Shown here piece after piece: positions 1 to 9,350 of a DNA stretch of 64,000 nt. The notes beneath the pieces were generated by a model. The model was not told the DNA's origin, did not search any database, and saw only the letters and a program-made list of their open reading frames with translations. Source of the stretch: Mesorhizobium opportunistum WSM2075 (GTDB lineage: Bacteria; Pseudomonadota; Alphaproteobacteria; Rhizobiales; Rhizobiaceae); NCBI RefSeq assembly GCF_000176035.2, contig NC_015675.1:4840001-4904000 (forward strand), given 5' to 3'. Made by a program: the position numbers and the translations under genes. Position 1 is the first letter of the stretch, and each line of letters begins with the position of its first letter.

Positions 1-917
1 ATTCCGACGATCCAAACAAGGTCTTCGATGGCGAACGCTCGGCGACGCTGAACTACGCACGCGTCAACGTCACCGTGCCAGGCGTCCACCAGACCGGCCA
101 GATCGAGCGGCGCTCGCGTGGCAAATCGAACGATCCGGCCAAGTATTTCATGGCCTCCGAGGTCGTCGGCTACGACACCCAGCCGAAATTCTCCAGTGCG
201 CTCAACGCCGACATCGCCGCGCGCGGCGGCCGCGTCATGGTCTTCGTCCATGGCTACAACACCGGCTTCGACGATGCCGTCTACCGCCTGACCCAGATCG
301 TCCACGATTCCGGTTATCCTGGCACACCCGTGCTGTTCTCCTGGGCCTCGGGCGCCAAGACCACCGACTATGTCTACGACAAGGAAAGTGCCAGTGCCGC
401 TCGCGACCAGCTCGAAGTGACCTTGCGCATGCTGCAGCAGTCCGGCGCGCGGCGTATCGACATTGTAGCGCATTCGATGGGAACCTGGGTGACCATGGAA
501 ACGCTGCGCCAGATGGCCATCAGCGGCGACCGCGACCTCGGCGGCAAGCTCGGCGACGTGGTGCTTGCCTCGCCCGACATCGACGTCGACGTGTTCAAGA
601 GCCAGATGCGCCGCTACGGCAAGCCGGACAAGCCGTTCATCCTGCTGTTATCGGACGACGACCGGGCGCTCAGGCTCTCCGGCCTGATCGCCGGTTCGCG
701 GCCGCGCGTCGGCGACTACAAGGATGCCGCCGATCTTGCCACCTATGGCGTGACGGTGGTCGATCTCTCCAAGGTCAAGGGCAGCGACAGCTTCAACCAT
801 ACGAAATTCGCCGACAATCCGGCCCTGGTGAAGATGATCGGCCAGCGGCTGCGCGAGGATGACGGCTTTGCCAGCGACCGCGACGTGACCGACCGCATCA
901 GCCTGCTCGGACAATAG
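1..917 (+). CDS. alpha/beta hydrolase, DUF900 family (5' end outside window)
   Basis: Serine hydrolase-like protein of unknown substrate. The reading frame is already open at base 3, and its first residues align with residues about 56-85 of the next gene, so the signal peptide and start lie upstream. An HGYNTGF oxyanion-type motif and the nucleophile elbow AHSMGTW mark the alpha/beta hydrolase core of the DUF900 (COG4782) family. The stop at 915-917 is 144 bases before the proposed start of a close tandem paralogue, so the pair looks like a recent duplication. Family membership is clear; physiological role is unknown. Confidence 0.85.
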   Translation, partial: SDDPNKVFDGERSATLNYARVNVTVPGVHQTGQIERRSRGKSNDPAKYFMASEVVGYDTQPKFSSALNADIAARGGRVMVFVHGYNTGFDDAVYRLTQIVHDSGYPGTPVLFSWASGAKTTDYVYDKESASAARDQLEVTLRMLQQSGARRIDIVAHSMGTWVTMETLRQMAISGDRDLGGKLGDVVLASPDIDVDVFKSQMRRYGKPDKPFILLLSDDDRALRLSGLIAGSRPRVGDYKDAADLATYGVTVVDLSKVKGSDSFNHTKFADNPALVKMIGQRLREDDGFASDRDVTDRISLLGQ

Positions 918-1061
918 ATGCGGGCGCAGCGGATTGCGCCGTGCCCGCTCACCATTGCCGAGCCGTCAATCCACTTTGAACTGGACCGCGCCGGTCACTG
1001 GCCTTATCGGAATAGTCAGCGACGTCATGCGTTTGACGTCCCCCGCTGCGGGAGCCAACGT

Positions 1062-2222
1062 GTGACTGTGCGTTTGAAGGGTTTGCTCGTCGCATTTGTG
1101 CTCGCCATCGGCGGCTGCGCCGGCCCTACGCATGACCTCCTCAACAAGACCACCGTCGCCGCGCCAGCTTCGGACATCGCGGCTACACATGAGATTTTCG
1201 TTGCGACGACGCGCCAGAGGGCAACGAAGGATCCGCGGCAGGTGTTCGACGGCGACCGTTCCCTGACCACCAGCTACGCCCGCGTCGACGTTACCGTTCC
1301 GAGGAGTCATCAGGTCGGCGCCATCGAGCGGGCCAAGGGATCCGCCAACAGCAATCCAGCCAAGGATTTCACCGCCAAGGACGTCACCTACTATGAAGGC
1401 GCACCGCAATTCGCCAAGGCGGTCGGCGCCGACATCGCGATGCGCGGCGACCGTGCGCTGGTCTTCGTGCACGGCTTCAACAATGGCTTCGACGACGGCA
1501 TCTACCGGCTGACGCAAATCGCCCATGACACGAAATATCCGGGCACGCCGGTGCTGTTTTCCTGGGCGTCGAGCGCCAAGACCACGGGCTATATCTACGA
1601 CAAGGACAGTTCCACCGCCGCCCGTGACGATCTCGAGGCGACGCTCAGGATGCTCGCCAAGACGCGGGTAAAGAGTATCGACATCATCGCGCATTCGATG
1701 GGCACCTGGTTGACGATGGAGGCGCTGCGCCAGCTCGCCATCACCGGCGACCGCGATCTCGGTGGCAAGCTCGGTTACGTCATCCTCGCCTCCCCGGACA
1801 TCGATGTCGACGTGTTCAAGAAGCAGATGATCCGCTATGGCAAGCCCGACAAGCCGTTCGCCGTGCTGCTTTCAGGCGATGACCGGGCACTCAAATTGTC
1901 CTCCCTTATCTCCGGCGACAAACCGCGTGTCGGCGATTATGGCGATGCGGCCGATCTCGCCAGCTATGGCGTGTTAGTGGCCGACCTGACCAAGACCAAG
2001 GGCGGCGACGGTGGCCTCAACCATGCGAAATTCGCCGACAATCCAATCCTGGTGCAGTTGCTCGGAGACCGGTTGCGGGCGCCGGCCGGCCTGGCGTCGG
2101 ACGAACCCGACCCGACGCAGCTCAACAATCTCGGCCAGGGCCTCGGCAAGGCCGTCGGCTCGGTCGCCGAGATCGTCATCACCACGCCGTTCAAGGTGCT
2201 GACGATCGCCACCGGTGGCTGA
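1062..2222 (+). CDS. alpha/beta hydrolase lipoprotein, DUF900 family
   Basis: Predicted lipid-anchored serine hydrolase of 386 residues. I chose GTG at 1062 because GGAG at 1051-1054 is correctly spaced and the product then opens with a short charged stretch, a hydrophobic segment and a lipobox ending in Cys19 (AIGGC). The catalytic region has VFVHGFN at about 134-140 and AHSMG at 210-214, with Ser212 the likely nucleophile. It is a close paralogue of the truncated gene just upstream. The frame stays open back to 918, but that extension has no signal-peptide character and is probably not translated. Substrate unknown. Confidence 0.85.
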   Translation: MTVRLKGLLVAFVLAIGGCAGPTHDLLNKTTVAAPASDIAATHEIFVATTRQRATKDPRQVFDGDRSLTTSYARVDVTVPRSHQVGAIERAKGSANSNPAKDFTAKDVTYYEGAPQFAKAVGADIAMRGDRALVFVHGFNNGFDDGIYRLTQIAHDTKYPGTPVLFSWASSAKTTGYIYDKDSSTAARDDLEATLRMLAKTRVKSIDIIAHSMGTWLTMEALRQLAITGDRDLGGKLGYVILASPDIDVDVFKKQMIRYGKPDKPFAVLLSGDDRALKLSSLISGDKPRVGDYGDAADLASYGVLVADLTKTKGGDGGLNHAKFADNPILVQLLGDRLRAPAGLASDEPDPTQLNNLGQGLGKAVGSVAEIVITTPFKVLTIATGG

Positions 2223-2263
2223 GCAACCCCTGATAGGCCTACGTCACCTGAGTATCGTCAGCA

Positions 2264-4081
2264 TTAAACGAACAGATCGACCTTCTGGAACGTCGTGACG
2301 TCGATCAGGCCGACGTCGGAGATCCTGAGCTCCGGAATGACGACCAGCGCCAGCAGCGAGTGCTGCATGTAGGCGTTGTTCAGGGAACAGCCCATCTTGC
2401 GCATCGCCTCGGTCAGCTTGTCCGCCTTGGCGGCGACGATCTCGGCCCGCTCGTCCGACATCAGGCCGGCAATCGGCATTTCGACCAGCGCCAGTTCCTT
2501 GCCCTTGGAGAACAGCACGACCCCGCCTCCGACCTCGCCCAGCCGGTTGACCGCCAGCGCCATGTCCTGCTTGTTGGTGCCGACGCAGATGATGTGGTGG
2601 GCGTCATGCGCCACGCTGGAAGCCAGGGCGCAGTCACCCATATAGCCGAAACCGGAGACGAAGGCGTTGGTGACGCCGCCGGTGCCCCTGTGCCGCTCGA
2701 CCAGCGCGATCTGGCAGATGTCGTTGCGGCGATCCATGGCGACCAGCCCGTCCTCCACGGCAAGATCCGCCTCCAGCGCCCGCGTCGGCGCCTGGTTCTC
2801 GATGACGCCGATGACCCGCACCCGCACCTCGTTGGCGCCCTTGGGCGCCGTAATGTCGAAATCGCCGGCCTTCAGCTTCTTGCCCAACTTGACGGTGTTC
2901 TTCGCCGTCTTCGGATAGTCATAGGCCGGAATATCGATGTCGAGCTTGCCGCCCTTGGCCAGCCTGACGCCGCGCGCATAGACCTCGTCGATGGTCATCG
3001 CGGCGAGATCGGAGACGATCAGCAGGTCACCCAATCGCCCCGGCGCGATCGAACCGATCTCGCGCTCCAGCCTGAAATGCTGGGCGGTGTTGATCGTCGC
3101 CATCTGGATCGCCGTCACCGGCTTCAGCCCTTGGCTGATGGCGTGGCGCACCACCCGGTCCATGTGGCCTTCGTGGACCAGCGTGCCGGAATGGCTGTCG
3201 TCCGTGCATAGAATGAAATTGCGCGGGTCGATGCCGCCTTCCGTCACTGCCTTGATCTGCGAGGCGACATCGTACCAGGCCGAGCCCAGCCGCAGCATCG
3301 CCTTCATGCCCTGGCGCACGCGGGCGATGGCGTCCTCGGCGCGCGTGCCCTCATGATCGTCCTCCGGGCCGCCGGCGACATAGCCGTGGAACGGCAGGCC
3401 GAGATCGCGCGAGGCATAATGCCCGCCCACCGTCTTGCCCGCCTTCACCGTCGCGGCGATCTCGCCCGACATCACCGGATCGTTGGCCGCCACACCAGGG
3501 AAATTCATCACTTCGCCGAGCCCGATGATGTTTTCCCAGCTCATCGCCTCCGCCACATCGGCGACCGTCAGTTCGGCGCCGGCATGTTCGAGCCCCGGCG
3601 CCGAGGGCACGCAGGACGGCATCTGGACATGCACGTTGATAGGCATCGCCACCGCCTCGTCATGCATCAGCCGCACGCCGGGCAGGCCCAGCACATTGGC
3701 GATCTCGTGCGGGTCGATGAACATCGAGGTGGTGCCGTGCGGGATGACGGCGCGGCAGAACTCGGTCACCGTCACCATGCCGCTCTCGACATGCATATGC
3801 GCATCGCAAAGGCCGGGCACCAGATAGCGCCCGCCGGCGTCGACCACCTTGGTGCCCTGGCCGATCGCGTGGCTGGCATTCGGTCCGCAATAGGCGAAGC
3901 GGCCGCCGGCAATGGCGATGTCGGTGCCGGCGATGATCTCGCCGGAGTGAACATTCACCCAGCGGCCGTTGCGGATGACGAGATCGGCGGGCTTGCGACC
4001 CATGGCGACGTCGACGAGATGGGTCGCCATCTCGGTCCATGGCCTGGGTTTCGTCGCTTGCGCCGCCGGCTTCTTTGCCAT
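2264..4081 (-). CDS. ade: adenine deaminase
   Basis: Hydrolyses adenine to hypoxanthine and ammonia in purine salvage; cytoplasmic metal-dependent amidohydrolase of 605 residues, a usual length for COG1001. Visible signatures are the metal-binding DAHMH at about 93-97, the IDPHE segment, HYASRDLG, and CTDDSHSG with the conserved aspartates. The start at 4081 is preceded by AGGAG seven bases upstream; an in-frame extension to 4174 lacks a comparable site. It stands alone, converging with the hydrolase to its left and diverging from the porin gene to its right. Confidence 0.92.
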   Translation of the reverse strand: MAKKPAAQATKPRPWTEMATHLVDVAMGRKPADLVIRNGRWVNVHSGEIIAGTDIAIAGGRFAYCGPNASHAIGQGTKVVDAGGRYLVPGLCDAHMHVESGMVTVTEFCRAVIPHGTTSMFIDPHEIANVLGLPGVRLMHDEAVAMPINVHVQMPSCVPSAPGLEHAGAELTVADVAEAMSWENIIGLGEVMNFPGVAANDPVMSGEIAATVKAGKTVGGHYASRDLGLPFHGYVAGGPEDDHEGTRAEDAIARVRQGMKAMLRLGSAWYDVASQIKAVTEGGIDPRNFILCTDDSHSGTLVHEGHMDRVVRHAISQGLKPVTAIQMATINTAQHFRLEREIGSIAPGRLGDLLIVSDLAAMTIDEVYARGVRLAKGGKLDIDIPAYDYPKTAKNTVKLGKKLKAGDFDITAPKGANEVRVRVIGVIENQAPTRALEADLAVEDGLVAMDRRNDICQIALVERHRGTGGVTNAFVSGFGYMGDCALASSVAHDAHHIICVGTNKQDMALAVNRLGEVGGGVVLFSKGKELALVEMPIAGLMSDERAEIVAAKADKLTEAMRKMGCSLNNAYMQHSLLALVVIPELRISDVGLIDVTTFQKVDLFV

Positions 4082-4340
4082 GAAGGAACTCCTGTTTGCG
4101 CGACTGTGCCAAGCCCGCCTGGTTTTGACCAGCGCCAAACGGCGGATAGGGTGAGGCCTGCCCAGCCCTCGCAAAGCCTATTCGGCCTTTACCGACGCTG
4201 TGACGGCAACGCCGCCAGGCTTGCCACCGCACCGGCGCGGCAGGCGGCATAGGCCGCTATCGGAAATCTGATTCCGTTTTGCGGCAAATCAGGTTACGTT
4301 GCCCGCAAGGATTTTTCTGGCTCTTGGTCCGGGGAGTTCG

Positions 4341-5006
4341 ATGTACCGCCTGATCGTCGCAAGTGCCGGTCTTCTTGCAGCCCTGTCCGTGCCGGCTTTG
4401 GCAGCCGACCCGACGGTCGATGTGCCGATGACCGCGCCCGGCTTCGACTGGACCGGCTACTATGCCGGTATGCAGGCGGGTTATGGCTGGGGCCAATCCG
4501 ATATCTCCGGAACCGGCGGCGGACCGTTTTCCGTCTCGCCCGATATCGGTGGCGGCTTCGTCGGCGGGCACGTCGCCGGGCTGTGGCAATTCGACCAGGC
4601 GGTGATCGGCGCCGAGGCCGACCTCAACTATTCCTCCGTCGACGGGACGGCCGACCTAGGCGCGGGAAACACGCTCGGCACCGACGTCAAGTGGTTCGGG
4701 TCGGTCAATGCCAAGGCCGGCTATGCCGTGGACCGCGTGCTGGTCTATGGCATAGGTGGCGTCGCCTTCGCCGGTATCGAAACCTCGCAATCCGCGGGCG
4801 CCGCCTTCTCCGAAACACGTACGAATGTCGGCTGGACCGTGGGCGCCGGCGTCGACTATGCGCTGACCGACAAGTTCGTCGTCGGCGCGCAGTATCGCTA
4901 CTACGATTTCGGCTCGGAGCACTTTGATGGATCCAACGGCTTCGCCGACCGCGACCAAGATACGAAGCTGAACACCGTCGGCGTCAATCTGAGCTACAAG
5001 TTCTGA
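4341..5006 (+). CDS. outer membrane beta-barrel protein (Omp25/Omp31-like)
   Basis: Outer-membrane beta-barrel of 221 residues. The ATG at 4341 follows GGGGAG at 4331-4336. A signal peptide of about 22 residues ends at ALA-AD, and the mature part carries the FDWTGYYAG motif typical of rhizobial Omp25/Omp31-type barrels, alternating Gly/aromatic strands, and a C-terminal phenylalanine (NLSYKF) that fits BAM-dependent insertion. Several paralogues are usual in Rhizobiales. Function is structural or porin-like; no specific ligand is implied. Confidence 0.88.
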   Translation: MYRLIVASAGLLAALSVPALAADPTVDVPMTAPGFDWTGYYAGMQAGYGWGQSDISGTGGGPFSVSPDIGGGFVGGHVAGLWQFDQAVIGAEADLNYSSVDGTADLGAGNTLGTDVKWFGSVNAKAGYAVDRVLVYGIGGVAFAGIETSQSAGAAFSETRTNVGWTVGAGVDYALTDKFVVGAQYRYYDFGSEHFDGSNGFADRDQDTKLNTVGVNLSYKF

Positions 5007-5288
5007 ACATCGCCAACAGCGTCACACTGTCGACAAGGCCTTGGCTTGTGGATCGATCCTGCGGATGGGGGGCGGCCGACGCCCGCAGGGGGCGGGGGAA
5101 TGGGTTGGGCCTGAGAGGCGCCGGCCATGGCGGATCAAATCCGCCGCGCCAATGTTACCACAGCCTCCGGCGAGGATTATTCCGCGATCGCACCAGTATC
5201 GCCGCGCGCCCTCCTCTGGGTTGCGCGTTCAGACAGCCCAAGAACACGACTTGACGGCCTGTGCCTGGCGTCTGAAAAGGGCAGGCCT

Positions 5289-5374
5289 GCGGACGTGGCG
5301 GAATTGGTAGACGCAAGGGACTTAAAATCCCTCGATCTCTGATCGTACGGGTTCGATTCCCGTCGTCCGCACCA
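5289..5374 (+). tRNA. tRNA-Leu (anticodon UAA)
   Basis: Class II tRNA with 7-bp acceptor stem GCGGACG/CGTCCGC, discriminator A and encoded CCA at 5372-5374. The anticodon loop CTTAAAA (5321-5327) gives anticodon TAA at 5323-5325. A long variable arm and the TTCGATTC T-loop are present. tRNA-Leu genes are common integration targets, and a decayed accessory segment follows directly downstream. Confidence 0.97.
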
Positions 5375-5483
5375 CCCTGAAATTAAAGAGAGATTTTGTC
5401 GATCGAGGCGCTGCTGGCTACCCAGAAAGATTCTAAGTGGGTAGCCGTAGGGGAAGCCGACGATAGAGGAAGAGGGCTAAGCA

Positions 5484-6458
5484 ATGGAATTTGACGACAT
5501 CATTTCTGGCAAAGAGGCGTTCCTGCGCGAGGCAATTCTGCTTGAAACGCAAGAGGGCCTGAGACTGGATTTCAAAGCGCCTGCTGTCGCCAAGCAAGGC
5601 GCGGCATTTACCCCGCAAGGCCAACTTACCAAGGATGGAAGAAGCAGTTTAGCCAAAGCCCTCTCGGCCTTTAGCAACTCCGCTGGCGGTGTTCTGGTCA
5701 TTGGAGTCGAATGCCGCAAGAATACCGACGGGGTCGATTGTGCCTGTGACCTTGAACCGCTGCCCAATTGGAAGACCGCACTCAGTGCGGTGAGTTCGGC
5801 CGTGGGTGATCTTTTGCAGCCAAAAAATGACGGCATCCGCGTCGAAGCATTTGCGTCCGAGGAGAATCAGAGCCTCGGCTATGTAATTGTAGATGTGCCT
5901 CGTTCCGAGCGCCGACCGCATCGCAGCGAAGCCACCGATCTAAAACAGTATTTTAAGCGCTCTGGCTCCGGAAGCTATGCGATGGAGCACTATGACATCG
6001 AAGACGCCTTTAGGCGCGTCGCGGTTCCTTCATTGGAGCTGCGCCTAAATTTCACTCGGAGGATGGTGGCCGGCAGCGAATGGACTTTTGAGGTAAGCGT
6101 ATTTCTCGAAAATACGTCGCGAGTTACCGCGTTTTTCCCATCGCTCACAGTATGGAACAGTCAGGGTTCAAAGTACGATTGGTACGGTCAAGTTCTTGAC
6201 ACGGCCCTGTTACGCGATGGAGGCCGAACCACGGCGCATGGAAACTCAGAGTTCGTCATTCATCCTGGCACTGCCAGGCAAATCGCAACATGGAGATTTG
6301 TCGCTAAAATCGACGACAAACAGGAGGCCGTGACCGTAGGGGGCGCGGAGCCACATATGGCGCGGCTCGAATTCGATTACCTCTTGACCGCTCGTGATGT
6401 CGTGGCACGTGAACAGCACATGGAATTTCCGCTCTTTCCGCTTCGATGGCCCCGTTGA
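5484..6458 (+). CDS. Schlafen/AlbA_2-type putative DNA-binding ATPase domain protein
   Basis: Protein of 324 residues. The N-terminal ~130 residues fit the AlbA_2 (Schlafen) domain: an E-x-LRLDFK start, then SLAKALSAFSNSAGGVLVIGV, the glycine-rich strand-helix hallmark. The C-terminal half is beta-rich and unrecognised. ATG at 5484 follows GGAAGAGGG. The gene is AT-richer than its neighbours and is the first gene after tRNA-Leu. AlbA_2 proteins are often tied to regulation or defence in mobile regions; that role is inference here. It is the only apparently intact gene of normal size in the island. Confidence 0.75.
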   Translation: MEFDDIISGKEAFLREAILLETQEGLRLDFKAPAVAKQGAAFTPQGQLTKDGRSSLAKALSAFSNSAGGVLVIGVECRKNTDGVDCACDLEPLPNWKTALSAVSSAVGDLLQPKNDGIRVEAFASEENQSLGYVIVDVPRSERRPHRSEATDLKQYFKRSGSGSYAMEHYDIEDAFRRVAVPSLELRLNFTRRMVAGSEWTFEVSVFLENTSRVTAFFPSLTVWNSQGSKYDWYGQVLDTALLRDGGRTTAHGNSEFVIHPGTARQIATWRFVAKIDDKQEAVTVGGAEPHMARLEFDYLLTARDVVAREQHMEFPLFPLRWPR

Positions 6459-7280
6459 GGTTCTAAAGAGCCCGCCACCGTGAGGCAGCGGACCAATCCT
6501 GCAAACTTGCAGCTTTTCAACCAGCGGCTTTGCGGTCGTCAATGACCTTGTGATGGCAGGCCGATGCGGTTTCGGTGAGACGTTCCGCCAGATCGCGGGC
6601 TATCCACAGAAGCTTCTGGCCATTAACGTCCCCAGATGCACCCTAAGTTGCATCCGAAACAAAACTCCGAAATACCTTTACGAATTGGCCGATACTGTTA
6701 ACTATATCAACCAATTGGACCTCGCGCCGCATTTCCACGAGAATCCACAGAGGTACACAATATCGGCTCAAAGCAGCTCAAATCCACGTCACGATGAGAG
6801 GTGCTGGGTGGTTTGTAAGCAGTCCGCTTTTTGATGAAAAAGGCAGAGAGACTTACAAGATATATTCGAATCCGCCCCAGAGCAGTATTTACGTTATCAA
6901 CGCCGGGAGACCCGAGAGTGGTCACGAAATACATTGAGAAACACCACAACATTACACTGAAGGTGGGTGCCAAAAGATAGCTCCTTCGGCATCGTCCACC
7001 GGCGCCAGCAAAAAGATCTTCCGGATAACCGCGGTTAGCTCTCATCGATGGGATCGCCGCCGAGGCTATTGCCAATCCAGGCTTCCATGGGAAAGCGCAG
7101 CTGTCCCCGAGACGATTTAGGTTTAACAGATGCCTTTAGGGAAGCTCGGCTTGCGCTCTGCTGCTATCCACGCGAACATCCGAATCAGGAGATCCTGGGA
7201 GGGCTTGTTATGGCTGAAGCCGGAACTTTAATCGAGAGCATGTCGTCTCGGGCGGCACGAGATCTGGCGGCGGCGGGCCG
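6459..7280. other. accessory stretch without a recognisable gene
   Basis: About 820 bases of mixed, mostly lower-GC sequence between the Schlafen-type gene and the small island genes. Open frames on both strands are short, lack good ribosome sites and resemble nothing I know. A 41-codon protein-like run on the minus strand ending near 6520 may be a gene relic. I read the stretch as decayed island DNA. Confidence 0.5.
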
Positions 7281-7427
7281 CTGACAGTCGGGGACGTAAG
7301 GAACGCGATCGCCGAGTTGCCCGATGACGCTGAAGTGATTTTCGGCACATGCGACCATGGTCAGCCGCTCACCTTCAATCGCTTCAAAACGAGGGGCGAG
7401 AACTTGATCTCGATCGAGTTCGGTTAG
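7281..7427 (+). CDS. small island protein, start uncertain
   Basis: A 48-codon frame ending at TAG 7425-7427. It has a compact protein-like sequence (TVGDVRNAIAELPDDAEVIF, then a short strand ending in SIEFG), the sort of small protein found in phage and island regions. No ATG, GTG or TTG sits near the natural beginning; the codon before TVGD is CTG at 7281. Either CTG is used or the start has been lost with the rest of the decaying island. The next gene begins about 50 bases downstream. Confidence 0.4.
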   Translation: MTVGDVRNAIAELPDDAEVIFGTCDHGQPLTFNRFKTRGENLISIEFG

Positions 7428-7478
7428 AGACAGGGTCTGCCCCCAATGGTGTTCCGCGAGATCATCGGCGATAAAGTA

Positions 7479-7667
7479 ATGCACGATTGCGACCTATGCG
7501 GTCGACCTGTGCAGATGGGACAAGGCCTCTACGAGGGAACGCACCTGCACGAGCTCGACGGCACTTTTTGCCGTGGCTGCTTCTCCGAAAGCGCATTTAG
7601 CCCAGCGCAGCGGGCCGAGGGCGTGTCCAGGATCAGGGCTTCCCTGGTGGTCAGGAAAAAGGAATAG
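7479..7667 (+). CDS. small CxxC zinc-binding-like protein
   Basis: Small protein of 62 residues (73 if the ATG at 7446 is used). It has two cysteine pairs, CDLCGR near the N-terminus and CRGC about 27 residues later, a likely zinc ribbon or knuckle, and ends in a basic tail. It lies between two small phage-like frames in the island after tRNA-Leu. I prefer ATG 7479 because the domain begins directly there (MHDCDLCG). Function unknown. Confidence 0.5.
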   Translation: MHDCDLCGRPVQMGQGLYEGTHLHELDGTFCRGCFSESAFSPAQRAEGVSRIRASLVVRKKE

Positions 7668-7671
7668 CGAC

Positions 7672-8186
7672 ATGCAAAGCCTTCTGGGTCTCACCCACAA
7701 GAGCGCCAAAGATCTTGTGCCAGGGGAACTGTTTCGGTTCGCGCTCAACTCTGGCTCCAGCAGCTCACTGGCGTCGATGCTCGGCGCCGGCGGTGATGGG
7801 GACCCACTGTATGGCATTCTCGCCAGCCCTGAATTCAAGACTCCCCTGACTTGGTACGAAGGCTCGTCTACAGATCGTTGTATCTCCTATGGCACGAAAT
7901 GGCTCCTCGAAGAGCGGCCTGGCCCCGAAACCGCGCCGGGGAACGCGTTTCAACAGGACGCGCAAATGCGATTGTTCATCGACAACGGCGGGACAATCAT
8001 CAGGTTTGCTCCGCCTCAAGGCTTCGTGCACCAGTCGATCAATTTCGATCTTACGAACGGAAAGAGCGGAATGCAGCTTTCGGCGCGAGCAGCACCCGTC
8101 GCCAATTGGGCATCTGGGCCGGCCTTGACCAGTACAAGAGCGCGAGGACTGAAGCGCTCTTCGAGTACCCGCCGAAGGCCGCTTAG
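7672..8186 (+). pseudogene. island hypothetical gene broken by a frameshift near 8110
   Basis: The frame from ATG 7672 encodes a plausible protein (MQSLLGLTHKSAKDLVPGEL and onward) until about residue 145, then loses sense. The adjacent frame picks up a natural-looking C-terminus (IWAGLDQYKSARTEALFEY) ending at TAG 8184-8186. The two join at about 8108-8116, where AATTGGGCATCTGGGCC can be read as NWA in one frame and IWAG in the other, pointing to a single-base indel. It directly follows the CxxC gene. The product family is not known to me. Confidence 0.55.
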
Positions 8187-8519
8187 GTCAGCGTCACCTT
8201 CGGGTCGACATAGAGCGTTGCCGATGCCTTGCCGGCCTCCGATTAATCGCGACACGCTTTAGGATCCAGCCTTCTTGCTGCGGCGTGAACGAAACGTTCA
8301 GCTTGAACGATGCCGTCGAGCCACCCCGGGTTTCCGAACTTGAGGTCTGCGCGGCGGCTGTGGTCAATGGCGATGCCTTGGTGTCGCTGACGAATGAGCC
8401 CTGCGGTAACGAAGCATCGCCCAGATATTCGACCTCCAGCCAGAGTTCATCGTCGTGCTAGGTCGCATTGGCGGTTGTGACGATCTTCGAATTCGTGCAG
8501 GGATTTCTCGGTACGGTGT
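8183..8519 (-). pseudogene. phage/island-type protein remnant with nonsense codon and frameshift
   Basis: On the minus strand a coherent protein reads NSKIVTTANAT, stop, HDDELWLEVEYLGD and onward to FTPQQEGWILKRVAIN, then shifts frame near 8238 and ends KASATLYVDPKVTLT with stop at 8183-8185. The in-frame TAG at 8458-8460 and the shift show it is inactive. I recall similar sequence in rhizobial prophage-like regions but cannot name the family. Its stop overlaps that of the plus-strand relic ending at 8186, so the two converge tail to tail. Confidence 0.6.
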
Positions 8520-8612
8520 CACGTTGTGTGGCTAGCGCCTGGTCCCCGAAAAACGACGCTGGCGCGCGGAAAACTCTCCAGAGCGGGCAGAGGGCCCGAT
8601 GATGTAGTGTCG

Positions 8613-9191
8613 TCAAGCCTTGATCGGGTTCAGCTTCAAATGCTGAACCAAAATAATCGTCTTGGCATCGATAATGCGGCCATCGGCAATGCCGGCCAGC
8701 GCCTCGTCCAGCGGCATTTCCAGGACTTCGATGTCCTCGCCTTCTTCGGCCGTGCCGCCGCCGGCCGAGATGCGGTCGGCGGGTGAATAGCGGGCGATGA
8801 AGAACCAGAGCCGCTCGGTGACGCTGCCGGGGCTCATATATGGCGAAAACAGCCGCTCGATATCCTTCAGCCGGTAACCGAGCTCTTCCTCGGCCTCCTT
8901 GCGGATGGCGGTCTCGGGATCGTTTTCGTCGAGCAGGCCGGCGCAGGCCTCGATCAGCGGTTCGCGATGGCCGGTGACATAGGCCGGATAGCGGAACTGG
9001 CGCACCAGGAGCACGGTCGAACGCTGAGGATCATAGGGCAGAATCACCGCGCCGTCGCCGCGATCATAGGTCTGGCGGACCTGCGTTTCCCACTGGCCGT
9101 CACGCCGGCGATAGTCGAGCACGGTCTTCTTCAGGACCGCCCAGTCGTCGGAAAGAACCTCTTCCGAGCGGATGCGAACGCGATCTTCCAT
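8613..9191 (-). CDS. NudK-like Nudix hydrolase (GDP-mannose / sugar nucleotide pyrophosphatase)
   Basis: Nudix hydrolase of 192 residues resembling E. coli NudK/YffH. The Nudix box GLLDENDPETAIRKEAEEEL lies mid-protein and is preceded by EPLIEACAG, as in NudK; the following LFSPYMSPGSVTE and IDAKTIILVQ segments are also NudK-like. NudK cleaves GDP-mannose and related sugar nucleotides; ADP-ribose is the main alternative substrate for close relatives. It is divergent from the oxidoreductase gene at 9351, with about 160 bases between starts. Confidence 0.85.
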   Translation of the reverse strand: MEDRVRIRSEEVLSDDWAVLKKTVLDYRRRDGQWETQVRQTYDRGDGAVILPYDPQRSTVLLVRQFRYPAYVTGHREPLIEACAGLLDENDPETAIRKEAEEELGYRLKDIERLFSPYMSPGSVTERLWFFIARYSPADRISAGGGTAEEGEDIEVLEMPLDEALAGIADGRIIDAKTIILVQHLKLNPIKA

Positions 9192-9350
9192 GGGATACCT
9201 CGGTGCTTGCTTGGCGGACGCAGGCGTAGCCGCGAACCGGCTCCGGCGCGATCGGACCAGCGATTGGTCCAGTGCGCTTCACTCTCTCGTGTGTGGTATG
9301 GAAGAGGTCCGCTCCCTAAATAGCGCATTCCCCCTCCCCGGAGTTTCCTC

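Noticed and set aside
6707..7075. A 122-codon minus-strand frame in the island.
   Set aside because: No ribosome site, no recognisable sequence and low protein character; treated as decayed DNA.
5375..8612. A second att site copying the 3' end of tRNA-Leu.
   Set aside because: No repeat of TTCGATTCCCGTCGTCCGC was found downstream to about 8600, so island borders are not marked.
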